From contig NZ_JABEQM010000003.1 in NCBI RefSeq assembly GCF_014174155.1, positions 358,138-422,137 on the forward strand: a stretch of 64,000 nucleotides of DNA, in the 5' to 3' direction. Under the pieces are notes generated by a model, which was not told the origin of the DNA, searched no databases, and saw nothing but the letters and a program-made list of their open reading frames with translations. Source of the DNA: Gluconacetobacter tumulisoli (lineage in GTDB: Bacteria; Pseudomonadota; Alphaproteobacteria; Acetobacterales; Acetobacteraceae). Made by a program: the position numbers and the translations under genes. Shown here piece by piece: positions 8,046-17,691 of this stretch. The stretch's first letter is position 1. Each line of letters begins with the position of its first letter.

Positions 8046-9026
8046 ATGTCGCAGCAGGCACACGGGCACGAAGCCCACAGGCGCGAAGCGCTGGGAATCG
8101 GGTTCGCCTTCATCTGCCTGGCCATCGTGGGGGTCATGCCCATCATCTCGGGCAGCCGTCCGGCCGGGTCCGACGCGTTGAGCTTCGCGTTGCTGATGTC
8201 GTTCTGGCAACTGGTCTGCTCTCTGCCGCTGGTGTGGCGCAAGGGGCAGGCCGCCGACGTGATCCTGGGCCGCATCAGGACCACCGTTCCACGCGGCTGG
8301 ATGCATGTCGTGACCCTGGGCACCGGCATGATGTTCGGCCTGTCGACCTATGTGTTCGTGCTGTCGGTCGGCAAGGCGGGCGAGGTCTCCACCGCCATTG
8401 CGCTGCAGGCCTATCCGCTGTTCTCGATGCTGTGGGAGATCATCTTCCTGGGCAAGCGCAAGAGCAGCCTGGAGCTGTTCTTCACGCTGCTGATGATCCT
8501 GGCGCTGGTGTATCTGGCCACCAACGGCACCTTCCGGATCGAGGGCCTGTCCCTGTGGTTCCTGGTGGCGCTGGGCACCCCCCTGTTATGGAGCGTGGCG
8601 CACGTCGCGTTGAAGGAAATCTTGGACCGCAGCGCCATCACGCCGGCGCAGGTCACTTTCTCCCGCCTGTTGATCTCGACCTGCTTCCTGTTCGTGCTGT
8701 GGCTGGCGGCGGGTGGTGCGCAGGCGGGGTTGCGGGACGTCATGTCGCCGCGCTTTGAGGCACTCGCCCTGCTGCTGGGGGCGATCTACTACCTGGAATT
8801 GCTGGCCTGGTTCCATGCGGTCCGGCATGTCGATGTATCGGTCGCCAGTTCGATCACCATTCCGGCGCCCGCCCTGACGATGCTGATCGGCGCGGTGTTC
8901 ATGCAGGTGCCGGTGCGGCCCTATCAACTCGCGGCCCTGGGCGTGATCGTCGCCGGCATGTATGGGCTGCTGTACGCCGGCAAGCGCAAGCGGCTGGCGG
9001 CGGGTCGCATCCCGGCGGTGACGTGA
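8046..9026 (+). CDS. EamA/DMT-family transporter
   Basis: This 326-residue membrane protein has ten hydrophobic segments arranged as two EamA repeats, for example GIGFAFICLAIVGVMPIISG and GTGMMFGLSTYVFVLSVGKA. The second repeat includes VTFSRLLISTCFLFVLWLAA and ends with the ITIPAPALTMLIGAVFM signature. DMT proteins export amino acids, nucleotides or other small metabolites across the inner membrane. It is divergent from the ATC-hydrolase-like gene with a 205-base spacer. The substrate cannot be told from the sequence. Confidence 0.85.
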   Translation: MSQQAHGHEAHRREALGIGFAFICLAIVGVMPIISGSRPAGSDALSFALLMSFWQLVCSLPLVWRKGQAADVILGRIRTTVPRGWMHVVTLGTGMMFGLSTYVFVLSVGKAGEVSTAIALQAYPLFSMLWEIIFLGKRKSSLELFFTLLMILALVYLATNGTFRIEGLSLWFLVALGTPLLWSVAHVALKEILDRSAITPAQVTFSRLLISTCFLFVLWLAAGGAQAGLRDVMSPRFEALALLLGAIYYLELLAWFHAVRHVDVSVASSITIPAPALTMLIGAVFMQVPVRPYQLAALGVIVAGMYGLLYAGKRKRLAAGRIPAVT

Positions 9027-9048
9027 TGCTGGGTCCCCGCCGCGCCCC

Positions 9049-9336
9049 TTACGTGCCCTGGACGATGACGACGCGATAGGCCGATCCGCGGTGCCGGCGT
9101 TGTGCGACGGCCTGGTAGGCCGGGCTGTCGTACCAGGCGCGGGCTTCGGCCATGGTGGGGAATTCCACGATCACGACCCCTTCCGGCGCCGTGCCTTCCA
9201 GGACGTCCTGGGTGCCGTAGGCGGCAAGAATCCGGACCGGATGGCCCTCGAAGGTGGGGGCGACCGCCTTCATGTAGGCGTCGAGTTCGGCCTGATCCGT
9301 GGTGTTTTCGCGGGTGAAGACGATGTAGGCGGACAT
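9049..9336 (-). CDS. DUF1330 family protein
   Basis: This 95-residue ferredoxin-like fold protein of the dimeric alpha/beta barrel type has the usual DUF1330 hallmarks. These are MSAYIVFTRENTTDQAELDA, then EGTAPEGVVIVEFPTMAEAR and AWYDSPAYQAVAQRRH. It probably forms a dimer. Its function in the family is unknown. It ends 22 bases from the convergent EamA gene. A purine-rich ribosome site (GGAGG) precedes the start. Confidence 0.88.
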   Translation of the reverse strand: MSAYIVFTRENTTDQAELDAYMKAVAPTFEGHPVRILAAYGTQDVLEGTAPEGVVIVEFPTMAEARAWYDSPAYQAVAQRRHRGSAYRVVIVQGT

Positions 9337-9423
9337 GTCCCGAACCTCCTGGTGGGGCCGCCTTTGCCGGCGGCTCTGGGATCGAGACTGGCACGACGTG
9401 CGGGTTTTCCAAAAGGGGCCTCG

Positions 9424-10584
9424 TTATCGGGGCGAGGGTGCCAGGGCGGCCCGGCCGGCGGCGGCCAGCGCCACGTCGGCCTGCGGCGTGTGGATCCGCG
9501 CGCACAGCACGTTGCGGTAATGGCGTTCCAGCGGATTGTCCTGGCTCAATGCCGGATTGCCGATGGCGGCGACGGCCTGTTCTACCGCGTGGATCGCGTT
9601 TTCGGTCGTCAGGTGCTTGACCAGATTGGCGTCGATCGTCGACAGGGCGCCCCCTTCATGCCGGTCGATGGCATCGGCTAGCAGGGCGCGATTGCTCATC
9701 AACAGCCCGTCGATTTCGCCCAGCAGGCTGTGAAAACGCGGCAGGGTGGCCAGCGGCTGGCCCAGATTGGCGGGAATACGGGCATGCAGGAAGGATATCA
9801 GCCAGTCCCGCGCGGCACGGGCCACGCCGTCATACAGGGCGCCGATGACGAATGCATGGCCGGTTTCGGCACCGCCATCGCGCCGGGTCCAGTCCTGGGG
9901 CGGACGCAGATCCACCAGATGGTCGGCCGGCAGCGCGACATTGTCGAAGACGATGGTGTGGCTGCCGGTCGCGCGCATGCCCATCTGGTGCCATGTCCGC
10001 TCGATCCGCACCCCCGGCGCGTCCAGCGGCACCAACGCCTGGCCGATCCGGGGCGTGTCCTCGCGCGTGCTGACCCAGGCGATACCCCAGCGCAGCGCGG
10101 TGGAGCCGGTGGAATAGATCTTGCTGCCGTTCAGGCGCCATGTCGTGCCGTCGTGATGCAGCACCGTCGCCGGGATGCCGCCCCGGGCCGGGGTGCCCAG
10201 TTCCGGTTCGACGCGCAAGGCGTTCAGCAATGCGCCCTCGCGCACTGCCGCCGTCGAGACCAGGCGGTGCACGTCTTCCGGCCAGCGACCGGACTGGGCG
10301 ATCGCGGCATGCTGCAGATATTGCATAGACAGGATCAGCGCCGTGGACGGATCGCCCTGGGCGATCGTCCCGATCACCTCTGCAACCTGGCGCAGGCCCA
10401 GTTCGTGACCGCCATGGCGGGACGGCACCGTCAGGGCCAGCAGCCCGGCCTGGCGCAGATCGTCCAGATTGTCGGTCGCGATCTCGCCGGACCGGTCATA
10501 GGCGGCGGCCCGTGCGGCGAACCGTTCGGTCAGGTTCCGCAGCAGGTCGGGCGTGTAGGGAAGCCGCGGGTGCATGCCATCCAT
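9424..10584 (-). CDS. Acyl-CoA dehydrogenase superfamily flavoprotein (SfnC/DszC-like)
   Basis: The protein is about 386 residues with the acyl-CoA dehydrogenase fold: a helical N-domain, a central beta domain (TWRLNGSKIYSTGSTALRWG, then WHQMGMRATGSHTIVFDNVA) and a helical C-domain. The catalytic glutamate position of true dehydrogenases is not evident. The sequence style matches the monooxygenase-like branch around sulfur acquisition (SfnB/SfnC, DszC), which uses reduced flavin. I placed the start at MDGMH (10584) because the longer frame upstream reads through the promoter region. No ssu or tau genes are adjacent, so a sulfur role is only suggestive. Confidence 0.78.
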   Translation of the reverse strand: MDGMHPRLPYTPDLLRNLTERFAARAAAYDRSGEIATDNLDDLRQAGLLALTVPSRHGGHELGLRQVAEVIGTIAQGDPSTALILSMQYLQHAAIAQSGRWPEDVHRLVSTAAVREGALLNALRVEPELGTPARGGIPATVLHHDGTTWRLNGSKIYSTGSTALRWGIAWVSTREDTPRIGQALVPLDAPGVRIERTWHQMGMRATGSHTIVFDNVALPADHLVDLRPPQDWTRRDGGAETGHAFVIGALYDGVARAARDWLISFLHARIPANLGQPLATLPRFHSLLGEIDGLLMSNRALLADAIDRHEGGALSTIDANLVKHLTTENAIHAVEQAVAAIGNPALSQDNPLERHYRNVLCARIHTPQADVALAAAGRAALAPSPR

Positions 10585-10678
10585 CGTCGTGCCTTCGGTG
10601 TGGAGGCCGACGTTACGGCCCCGTCGGCCCATCATCAAGTTGTGATGACGATTCACGGGCGATCGCCGGCCGTACAGG

Positions 10679-10717
10679 CAAAGACCCGCCCTGCCGGGAA
10701 GCGGGACGGGTCTTTGC
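10679..10717 (-). terminator. Rho-independent terminator of the TonB receptor gene
   Basis: Inverted arms AAAGACCCG...CGGGTCTTT, extended by CCC/GGG pairs, bracket a short GC-rich loop about 80 bases beyond the receptor stop. The strong stem separates the receptor transcript from the acyl-CoA dehydrogenase-like gene, which reads in the same direction. The U-tract is short. Confidence 0.6.
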
Positions 10718-10792
10718 CCTGCAGGAACCATGGGACGGAGGGGACGCGGCCGATGCCGCCTGACCCGTCCGCTCCCGACTGGCCCGGTTCGA

Positions 10793-13126
10793 TCAGAACG
10801 CGGTCGAGATCGTCCCGGTCATGCTGAAGCGCGGTTCCACCATGAAGGAGTTGCCGTAGCCGGCATAGGGGGCGAGGTTTCCGCTCCAGACGGGGTGGGC
10901 GTTGAGGTCCTTGGCACTGTAGACCACGCCCATCGCGCCGGTGCGGACGATGGATCCGGTCAGGTTCGTGAAGTTCAGCCGGAAGGTCGGCGACTTGGCG
11001 AACAGGAAGGGCGCGAAATGATACCCCAGAGACAGCGTGTCCGTCACATAGCCCGGCATGCGCTGGTCCCCGGCCACGCTGACCGACTGGGCGCCCGTGT
11101 AATGGACGTTCCCGTTCGCGAAGAAACCCTTGTAGGTGTAGGTCAATCCGAAGTTCGCCATCACATGCGGCGCCATGACCGCCTGCGTGCCCTTTGAATG
11201 GAGCATCGTGTTCGTATAAGGGTCGAGCACGTTGCTGTCCTGCGTGGCGTTGAGATATTCGACCGACGCATAGGGGCTGAAGCCGTGGATGGAACGGCCC
11301 GACACCATCACGTCGAAGCCGCGCATGGTCTGGTTGCCGATCGAGAAGGGCGAGAAGCTGTTCATGCCCACATACTGGTTCACGATACGGTTCGTGACGT
11401 TGTAGTTGAACAGCGCCACGTCGGCGATGATGTATTGGTCGTGATACCGGTATCCCAACTCTTCCTTGATGGAATACTGGTTCTTCAGGAAATTCGGGCT
11501 GGTGGGCAGCCATCCCATGTCGACGGCACTGGGCTGGCGATAATCGCCCTCGGCGTTGACATAGATCTGGTGATGCTCGTTGAACGTATAGCCGATGGAC
11601 AGCTGTGGCAGCGGCTCGGTCGCGTTGGTGCTGTATCGGCTGTAAGGGTCCGCGGTCCAGCTGTTGGCCATCACGAACTTGAAGCCGGCATGGATCACCA
11701 GCTTGTCGTGCAAATATTTCGCGTTGTCCTGCACGAACAGCGAATGGAGCTCGTAGCCAGCATCCTGCCCGTAGGGCGCCGTGGTCTTGTAAAGCTGCCA
11801 GGGGCTCGGCGGGGTGCCATCCGCGTTCGTCAGGCCGCTGGGATAGGACTGGAGCGTGTAGGTGTTCTCGTACCAATATCCGGCCGAGAAATCATTGTGC
11901 GAATCGATCCGGTATCCCAGATTCGTCACCGCACCCACCTGGCGCGTCGAGTTCTGGAGGAAGAAATCGGTCAGGTTGGGACCGGTGTACGGGCCGCCCG
12001 CGCCGTTGTCGATCGGATTGCCCGGGGACGCGTCCCAGCCCTGGCCGAAGCTGAAATAGGGTTGGAGGTCGAAGCTGAAGCGCGCGGGCAGCACCAGATG
12101 GACCGGCGCGGTCAGGAAGACCTGGTTCCAGTGGTCGGTGCTGTTTTTCCAGTAATTGTCGCTGCTCCGGTCGGTGGTGCGGCCGTATCCGGTTCCGGTA
12201 TGCTTGTAGGTATAGAACTCCTGCGCGGTCGGATAATTGTCGATGATGAAATTTTCATTGTTCCACGACAGGAAGACCTTGGCGGTCGAGCCGTTTTCCC
12301 AATCCTTTTGTATGCCGAAATCCAGATGCTGCCGATCGTTGGCGCCGGCGCCCATCCAGGCGCGGTTGTGCGTATGAGAGAACGAGATATAGCTGCGCAC
12401 GCCGCTGTTGCCGATATCGCCGGATTCCAGGCGAAGGAACTCGCGCGACAGATTGTTCGTCCCGTAGGAGAAATCCATCAGGCCGCCGAATTTATGCGAC
12501 GCGGTGTGCGAACGCTCGTCCATCACGCCGCCGGCCGCCGACATGACCGGTATGTCGGTCGCCGAACTGCCGGGCGTCACGTTGACCTCCTCCAGGTTTT
12601 CGGAGTCGATGTCCTCGGCCATGTATTTCGCCGCTGCCGCCGGCGCGCCGTCGATCATCAGGCCCATGTCGAGGTCGGTCAGGCCCCGGACCTCGATCAT
12701 GCCGCCCTGCATGCCGGCGGTGTCGGGGGTCGACACGCTCACGCTCGGCAGGTTCTTGATCAGGTCGAGCGCGGTGCTGGTGGGCGCGCGCATCTCGATA
12801 TATTCCTTGGCGACGGTCTGCACCGTGTGCGGCGCCGTTTCCAATCGCATCATGCCGCCGCCGCCATTCAGGGCCTGGCGGGACGAAACGACCGAGATGT
12901 CTTCCGCCGTTCGCGGCGTGGTCGTCTGCGGGCGCGGGGTGGGGGCTGCGGAGGGTACGGGATGACGCGCGGCGGTGGAGGCCGGATGGGGCAGGGTGGT
13001 GGGCGCCGGAGTCGTCGCTGCGGCCGCCGGACGTTCCGGCCACGCCGCAATGCAAACCACGCCTGCCAGGCAGGACATGGCTTGCAGCCGGCTCCGCAGC
13101 CCCGGCTTCCGATAATAGCGCGTCAT
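10793..13126 (-). CDS. TonB-dependent outer-membrane receptor
   Basis: This 777-residue receptor has an N-terminal signal peptide (basic MTRYYRKPGLRSRLQAMSCL, then a hydrophobic stretch ending AAWPERPAAAA). A Pro/Thr-rich linker and the plug domain follow (TALDLIKNLPSVSVSTPDTA; IEVRGLTDLDMGLMIDGAPA). A 22-strand barrel ends with the expected C-terminal phenylalanine (ISTAF). It resembles the Acetobacteraceae receptors annotated for siderophores or other large nutrients. It diverges from the LuxR-type regulator at 13867. No Fur box was picked out by eye, and the ligand is unknown. Confidence 0.92.
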   Translation of the reverse strand: MTRYYRKPGLRSRLQAMSCLAGVVCIAAWPERPAAAATTPAPTTLPHPASTAARHPVPSAAPTPRPQTTTPRTAEDISVVSSRQALNGGGGMMRLETAPHTVQTVAKEYIEMRAPTSTALDLIKNLPSVSVSTPDTAGMQGGMIEVRGLTDLDMGLMIDGAPAAAAKYMAEDIDSENLEEVNVTPGSSATDIPVMSAAGGVMDERSHTASHKFGGLMDFSYGTNNLSREFLRLESGDIGNSGVRSYISFSHTHNRAWMGAGANDRQHLDFGIQKDWENGSTAKVFLSWNNENFIIDNYPTAQEFYTYKHTGTGYGRTTDRSSDNYWKNSTDHWNQVFLTAPVHLVLPARFSFDLQPYFSFGQGWDASPGNPIDNGAGGPYTGPNLTDFFLQNSTRQVGAVTNLGYRIDSHNDFSAGYWYENTYTLQSYPSGLTNADGTPPSPWQLYKTTAPYGQDAGYELHSLFVQDNAKYLHDKLVIHAGFKFVMANSWTADPYSRYSTNATEPLPQLSIGYTFNEHHQIYVNAEGDYRQPSAVDMGWLPTSPNFLKNQYSIKEELGYRYHDQYIIADVALFNYNVTNRIVNQYVGMNSFSPFSIGNQTMRGFDVMVSGRSIHGFSPYASVEYLNATQDSNVLDPYTNTMLHSKGTQAVMAPHVMANFGLTYTYKGFFANGNVHYTGAQSVSVAGDQRMPGYVTDTLSLGYHFAPFLFAKSPTFRLNFTNLTGSIVRTGAMGVVYSAKDLNAHPVWSGNLAPYAGYGNSFMVEPRFSMTGTISTAF

Positions 13127-13206
13127 TCTCTGTTACCCTTCATTCTTTCCACCAGTCGCGGCACGAATTTGTCCTGACTCGCGTCATGTCGTTACTTGGA
13201 TATGGC

Positions 13207-13232
13207 CCCGCCTAACAGGCGGGAACCTTTTT
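13207..13232 (+). terminator. Terminator-like hairpin in the receptor/LuxR intergenic region
   Basis: CCCGCC (13207-13212), loop TAACA, GGCGGG (13218-13223), then AACC and TTTTT. It would stop plus-strand transcription entering from antisense of the receptor, or act as a 5' structure on the minus-strand leader. It sits 80 bases upstream of the receptor start. Confidence 0.45.
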
Positions 13233-13866
13233 GTCGCCGATGATTGATTGCAATCACGATCCGTGGACCGGGAGATGGCGCCTTGCAGACTGGCGCACCC
13301 GTGCAAAGCAGGGAACCAATGAAGGTTCGGTATTTTGCAATGGGAGTAGCGTCGACCAATAGATATAATATCGGAATGATATTTATTTTATTCCAGTTGC
13401 TTTATGATTTCGTGATCTGCGCTGTCCTGTCCGAAAGTATTTTCTGGAACGGTCCGGAATCGGAACATAATCCTCCGTCGAGCCTGCCTCAAGGATAAAA
13501 AAAGGAACGGATCGTTGCCGTTTTGCGAGCAGCGGAATGATTCGCGGGCCTGATCGGCAGTGCGGTGCCGGAGGCATCGGCGACCGGTTATATCGGCGAT
13601 ATGGGTATGGATGTTATCTAAATTACGTATCCAATTCTCTTGGACCGGCCAAGGCCCATCTGATCGATCCGGGGCCGTCACGCTGGACTGTCGCGGTCAG
13701 CCGCGACGTCGTCCGGGCCGGAGTCCGTCCAGCGGATCGGACGCCCCAGCCATTTCCCAGGGGGAAAGAAATTCTCTTTTCCATTGCCCGGCGGTCATTC
13801 GGCGGCCTAAACTTGCGGCCGGTTTCGCGTGTGGTTCGTGCCGGGATGGCGACGAGGAGGGTCCGG
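13233..13866. other. Long divergent intergenic region before the LuxR-type gene
   Basis: About 630 bases with no convincing gene. It becomes AT-rich near 13340-13500, which fits promoters for both divergent genes. Short frames here (for example 13244-13498) lack ribosome sites and family resemblance. I see no RNA gene. Confidence 0.5.
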
Positions 13867-14874
13867 ATGCGCGAGGGAGCAGGCGGCCAGAGGCCGGGTG
13901 TCGGCATTATGGTGGCGGACGGGGCATTTCCGCCGGTCGACAGCCCCTTCCATCCGGGATGGCTCCGGCAGGTCGGCATGGTGGCGGCGTCGATCGGGGT
14001 GGGCGATTTCCACGAGCGCCTGCTGTCCCTTGTCGAGACCCTGATCCCGCATCAATCGTCCTGGATCATTTCCTATTCGTCGGCGGCCCGACCCGACGTC
14101 CTGTATACGGCGGGAGTGCCGGCCGCCGTGCGGGCCGATTATACAGATGCCTATCGCGATTTCGACCCTTTCTGGCGGCAGTGGCAGCGCCGTCCCCATT
14201 CCGGGGTTGTGACGTTGCAGACCCTGGACGCATCGGTGAAATCCGACATCTACACGACCCTGTTCCAGACGGATGCCGGGTTCGCCGACGAACTGGCGGT
14301 CGTGCTGCCGGCGCTGTCGGGGGCATCGGTGACCCTGTTCCTTCAACGCAGCGGCGAATCCTTCGCCCCGGCGGAAATCGAGGTCGCGCGACGGGTTTTT
14401 CCGGTGCTGGAAGGGCTGCATCGCGCCCATGTCGGTCGATTGTTCGTCAGCCTGCGGCAGGCGGCCGGCCATGCGGGATACGAAGCGGATCGCCTGGTTC
14501 GGCCCGCCCGGGACACGGCCCAACCCATGTCGTGCCGCATATCCGACCCATCAGGAAGGGGTGCGCGGGTAGAACCGTTCGACGCCGATTTTTCGATAGA
14601 GCGGAGCGGACGGCTGTATGTCCTGGAACGGGCCGGTGCGCAGGATGCATCGCCTGCACCCACGTCGGAATTGATGCGTCATCTGACTCCGCGAGAACGA
14701 GAGATTCTGTCCCTGATCCTGCAGGGTCTCTGCACTGGCGAAATCGCCCAGGCGCTGCGTGTGGGGAAGGGGACGGTGAAGAACCACCGCATGCGCCTCT
14801 ACCGCAAAGCCCAGGTCTCATCCGAACGGGCGCTGGTCGCCCTGTTCCGACCCGTCCTGCATCCGGACGGCTGA
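13867..14874 (+). CDS. LuxR-type helix-turn-helix transcriptional regulator
   Basis: The protein is about 335 residues. The C-terminal 65 residues form a LuxR/FixJ DNA-binding domain: HLTPREREILSLILQGLCTG, then EIAQALRVGKGTVKNHRMRL. The N-terminal 200 residues look GAF/PAS-like and do not show the autoinducer-binding tryptophan/tyrosine pattern. I chose ATG 13867 because GAGGAGG lies six bases before it, whereas earlier in-frame starts have none. It diverges from the TonB receptor and may regulate it. It ends 50 bases from the convergent ammonium transporter. Confidence 0.85.
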   Translation: MREGAGGQRPGVGIMVADGAFPPVDSPFHPGWLRQVGMVAASIGVGDFHERLLSLVETLIPHQSSWIISYSSAARPDVLYTAGVPAAVRADYTDAYRDFDPFWRQWQRRPHSGVVTLQTLDASVKSDIYTTLFQTDAGFADELAVVLPALSGASVTLFLQRSGESFAPAEIEVARRVFPVLEGLHRAHVGRLFVSLRQAAGHAGYEADRLVRPARDTAQPMSCRISDPSGRGARVEPFDADFSIERSGRLYVLERAGAQDASPAPTSELMRHLTPREREILSLILQGLCTGEIAQALRVGKGTVKNHRMRLYRKAQVSSERALVALFRPVLHPDG

Positions 14875-14923
14875 GGACGCCGGAAGGTCGGACGGCTCGC
14901 GGAACGCCTTGCAGAGCACTCTT

Positions 14924-16246
14924 TCAGTCGTGCAGCATTTCGCCATGCAGGGCGATATCGAGGCCCTCAAGCTCCACATCCGGCGAGACACGCAAGCCGC
15001 ATACCCGTTTGACGATGACCAGGATCAGAGCGGTCGCCACGATTGTCCACAAGGCAATCAGGCCGATCGCTTTCGACTGGACCAGCAACTGGTGCCAATT
15101 GCCGTCCAGCAGGCCGGAATGGTCGGGGCCGCCTATGGCACGGGTGGCGAACACGCCCGTCAGGAACGCGCCCGCGATGCCACCGATGCCGTGAATGGCC
15201 CAGACATCCAGCGCATCGTCATATTTGAAGCGGTGCTTGGGCCAGTTGACGGCCCACAGGCAGACCACCCCACCGATCAGGCCCATGGCCAGGGCGCCGG
15301 AGACGGTGACGAAGCCGCAGGCCGGGGTGATGACGACCAGGCCCGAAATCGCGCCCGACAGTGCACCGAGCAGGCTGGGCTTACCGTGCAATTTCCATTC
15401 GGCCAGGGTCCACGACACCAGTGCGGCGGAAGCCGCGACCTGGCTGTTCAGGATGGCCAGCGCCGCGGTCGGGCCGGCCGACAGCGCCGATCCGCCATTG
15501 AAGCAGAACCAGCCCATCCACAGCAGCGACCCGCCGATCATTGTCAGCAGGATATTGTGCGGGGCCATGTTCTCGGACCCCAGGCCCATGCGCTTGCCCA
15601 GTGCAAGGCAGGCCAGCAGCGCCGAGGTGCCGCTGGTGACATGCACCACCGTCCCGCCGGCGAAATCCAGCTCGCCGCTTTGCGCCAGCAGGCCGTCGGG
15701 ACCCCAGACCATGTGGGCGATCGGGCAGTAGATCAGCAGGACCCACAGCACCACGAACAGCATGGCGGCGGTGAATTTCATCCGGTCCGCCGTGGCGCCC
15801 AGCACGATCAGGGGGGTGATCGTCGCGAAGGTCAGTTCGAACATCACATAGAGATATTCCGGGATCGTCGGCGCGCCGGGCGACACGGAATTCAGTGAAA
15901 CGCCTGCCAGGAAGAGCTGACCAAACCCGCCCAGGATCGGCGTCCCGGGCGAGAAGACGAGGCTGTAGCCACATATGACCCAGATCAGCGACACCAGCGC
16001 GCAGCCCGCCGCGCACTGCACGGCAATGGCCAGCACGTTTTTCTTGCGCACCATGCCGCCATAGAACAGGGCCAGGCCGGGCAGCAGCATCAGCGAGGTG
16101 AAGACCGATGACACCAGGATCCAGGCCGTATCGCCGCCGGAGAGCGGCGGGCCGCCTTCGGCCGCCGATGCGGCGGAAAACGGGGCAAGACAGAGGAAAA
16201 GCGCGCAAAGCCAGGATAGGCGAGAAGGAACACGTACGATTGTCAT
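14924..16246 (-). CDS. amtB: Ammonium transporter (Amt/MEP/Rh family)
   Basis: The protein is about 440 residues with a cleavable signal peptide (LSWLCALFLCLAPFSAASAA) and eleven transmembrane segments. Signature blocks include LFYGGMVRKKNVLAIA, the pore region DFAGGTVVHVTSGTSALLA, HNILLTMIGGSLLWMGWFCF and the second pore-histidine segment ALDVWAIHGIGGIAGAFLTG. It conducts ammonium into the cell as a trimer and is normally gated by the PII protein GlnK. No glnK lies next to it here, which is unusual because glnK-amtB pairs are common. The start at 16246 gives a proper signal peptide; the longer frame upstream does not. Confidence 0.95.
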   Translation of the reverse strand: MTIVRVPSRLSWLCALFLCLAPFSAASAAEGGPPLSGGDTAWILVSSVFTSLMLLPGLALFYGGMVRKKNVLAIAVQCAAGCALVSLIWVICGYSLVFSPGTPILGGFGQLFLAGVSLNSVSPGAPTIPEYLYVMFELTFATITPLIVLGATADRMKFTAAMLFVVLWVLLIYCPIAHMVWGPDGLLAQSGELDFAGGTVVHVTSGTSALLACLALGKRMGLGSENMAPHNILLTMIGGSLLWMGWFCFNGGSALSAGPTAALAILNSQVAASAALVSWTLAEWKLHGKPSLLGALSGAISGLVVITPACGFVTVSGALAMGLIGGVVCLWAVNWPKHRFKYDDALDVWAIHGIGGIAGAFLTGVFATRAIGGPDHSGLLDGNWHQLLVQSKAIGLIALWTIVATALILVIVKRVCGLRVSPDVELEGLDIALHGEMLHD

Positions 16247-16492
16247 AGACCCCAGCTTACCCGTCGGAATGGTGGCCTGCCTGTCCGCGTCATGGGGACG
16301 GCCATGAATTCGTTTCGCATCATTCATGGTGTGCCGCGCGTTGACAAGGCCGCGTCTGCCATTCTGTTCCGGCCCGGGGGTCCGACTTGCGTTATGTCGC
16401 GTGGGTGCGCCAGGGTCATGCATGACATTTCCTTGTGGCGACAGGTCGGCCTATACTGCCCGGGCTTGCCGGCAGAAAGGAATGTCCGCCCC

Positions 16493-17152
16493 ATGTCTCC
16501 ATCCCATCCCGGCTCCGCCGCCGACCGCCCCGATATCGAGGAACTGGCGACGGGATCCTCCGCTGCCCCGGTCAGGGAGATGACGCTGGAGGAATCGCTG
16601 GGAAGCCAGATCCGGCTGCTGCGCCGGCAGGCGGACCTGCGCGGGGGGGATGTGGCCCATACCGCCGGCATCTCGCTGAGCATGCTGTCGAAGATCGAAA
16701 ACGGCCAGATTTCGCCGTCGCTGTCGACATTGCAGGCGGTCTGCCGCGCGCTGAACGTGCCGCTCAGTCAGCTTTTTTCGACATTCGAGGAGCAGCGCGA
16801 CTGTTCCTATGTCCGCTCGGGCCAGGGGGTGGTGATCGAACGGCGGGGCACCAAGGCGGGCCATGAGTACCAGTTGCTGGGTCATCTTCTGGGGGGCGCC
16901 CTGGTGATGGAGCCCTATCTGATCACCCTGCATGAGGAAGCCCAGCCTTATACCAATTTCCGGCATAGTGGAGTGGAGCTGATCTACATGCTGTCCGGCC
17001 GGGTCGTATACCGCCATGGCACGGATACCTACGAGATGGGGCCCGGCGATACATTGCTGTTCGACAGCGGGGCCCCGCACGGGCCGGAAAAGCTGCTGGA
17101 GAAGCCGATGACCTATCTCTCGATCATCGCCTATCCCCGTTCGGCGGAGTAG
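16493..17152 (+). CDS. XRE-family regulator with C-terminal cupin domain
   Basis: The 219-residue protein joins an N-terminal XRE helix-turn-helix (LGSQIRLLRRQADLRGGDVA, then GISLSMLSKIENGQISPSLS) to a C-terminal cupin (VELIYMLSGRVVYRHGTDTY; EMGPGDTLLFDSGAPHGPEK). The cupin keeps a histidine near the metal/ligand pocket (SGAPHGPE). Such regulators sense small metabolites, often in amine or amino-acid catabolism (PuuR-like). It converges with the VOC gene only 14 bases away, and its upstream neighbour amtB is divergent. It may therefore act on amtB or on itself, but this is not shown. Confidence 0.88.
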   Translation: MSPSHPGSAADRPDIEELATGSSAAPVREMTLEESLGSQIRLLRRQADLRGGDVAHTAGISLSMLSKIENGQISPSLSTLQAVCRALNVPLSQLFSTFEEQRDCSYVRSGQGVVIERRGTKAGHEYQLLGHLLGGALVMEPYLITLHEEAQPYTNFRHSGVELIYMLSGRVVYRHGTDTYEMGPGDTLLFDSGAPHGPEKLLEKPMTYLSIIAYPRSAE

Positions 17153-17166
17153 GCGATCGGCGCGAC

Positions 17167-17550
17167 CTATCCGGCCTGATACAGTTCCAGCGGCAAGTCG
17201 TCCGGATCGGCGAAGAAGGTGAAGTCGCGCCCGGTCAACGCGTCCGTTCGGATAGGCTCGACCTCGATACCCGCCTGCTGCAGGTGGCGGACCGTCGCTG
17301 GCAGGTCGGCTACCGCGAAGGCCAGATGCCGCAGGCCGCAGGCTTCGGGCCGTGATACCCGGGGCGGGGGGGCGGGGAATGAAAAGAGTTCGATCTGGGT
17401 GGCACCCACGGCCAGGTCGCATTTCCAGGACCCACGTTCGGCACGATAGGTTTCCCGGATGATCGGCAGCCCGAGGATACGCGTATAAAAATCCTTCGAT
17501 CGTTCATAATCCGAGCAGATGATGGCGGCGTGGTGGATGGCATCGATCAT
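17167..17550 (-). CDS. VOC-family glyoxalase-like protein
   Basis: The 127-residue single-chain VOC protein carries two beta-alpha-beta-beta-beta units. The start IDAIHHAAIICSDYERSKDF contains the first metal-ligand histidine. The later LRHLAFAVADLPATVRHLQQ and the C-terminal DPDDLPLELYQ (Glu ligand) complete a typical metal site. It most resembles the SMU.1112/GloA2-type glyoxalase-I relatives. Activity on a glutathione hemithioacetal is possible but not established for this branch. The start at 17550 removes a non-conserved extension. Confidence 0.85.
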   Translation of the reverse strand: MIDAIHHAAIICSDYERSKDFYTRILGLPIIRETYRAERGSWKCDLAVGATQIELFSFPAPPPRVSRPEACGLRHLAFAVADLPATVRHLQQAGIEVEPIRTDALTGRDFTFFADPDDLPLELYQAG

Positions 17551-17691
17551 GGGGAAAAGGTTCCGATATCGGTGATCGCCCATCCATGCCATGGCCGGCG
17601 GCGTCGGGACAGACGGCCTCTTGCGGAGTGGCAGTTCGACCCCAGATTCCAGCTAAAGGGCGGTACTGCCCGCCAAGCCTCGGAGGACGTC

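Noticed and set aside
11198..13177. 659-codon plus-strand frame opposite the TonB receptor
   Set aside because: Shadow of the receptor gene, which has signal peptide, plug and barrel features on the other strand.
13244..13498. 84-codon frame in the receptor/LuxR intergenic region
   Set aside because: No ribosome site, AT-rich and repetitive in content; likely promoter DNA.
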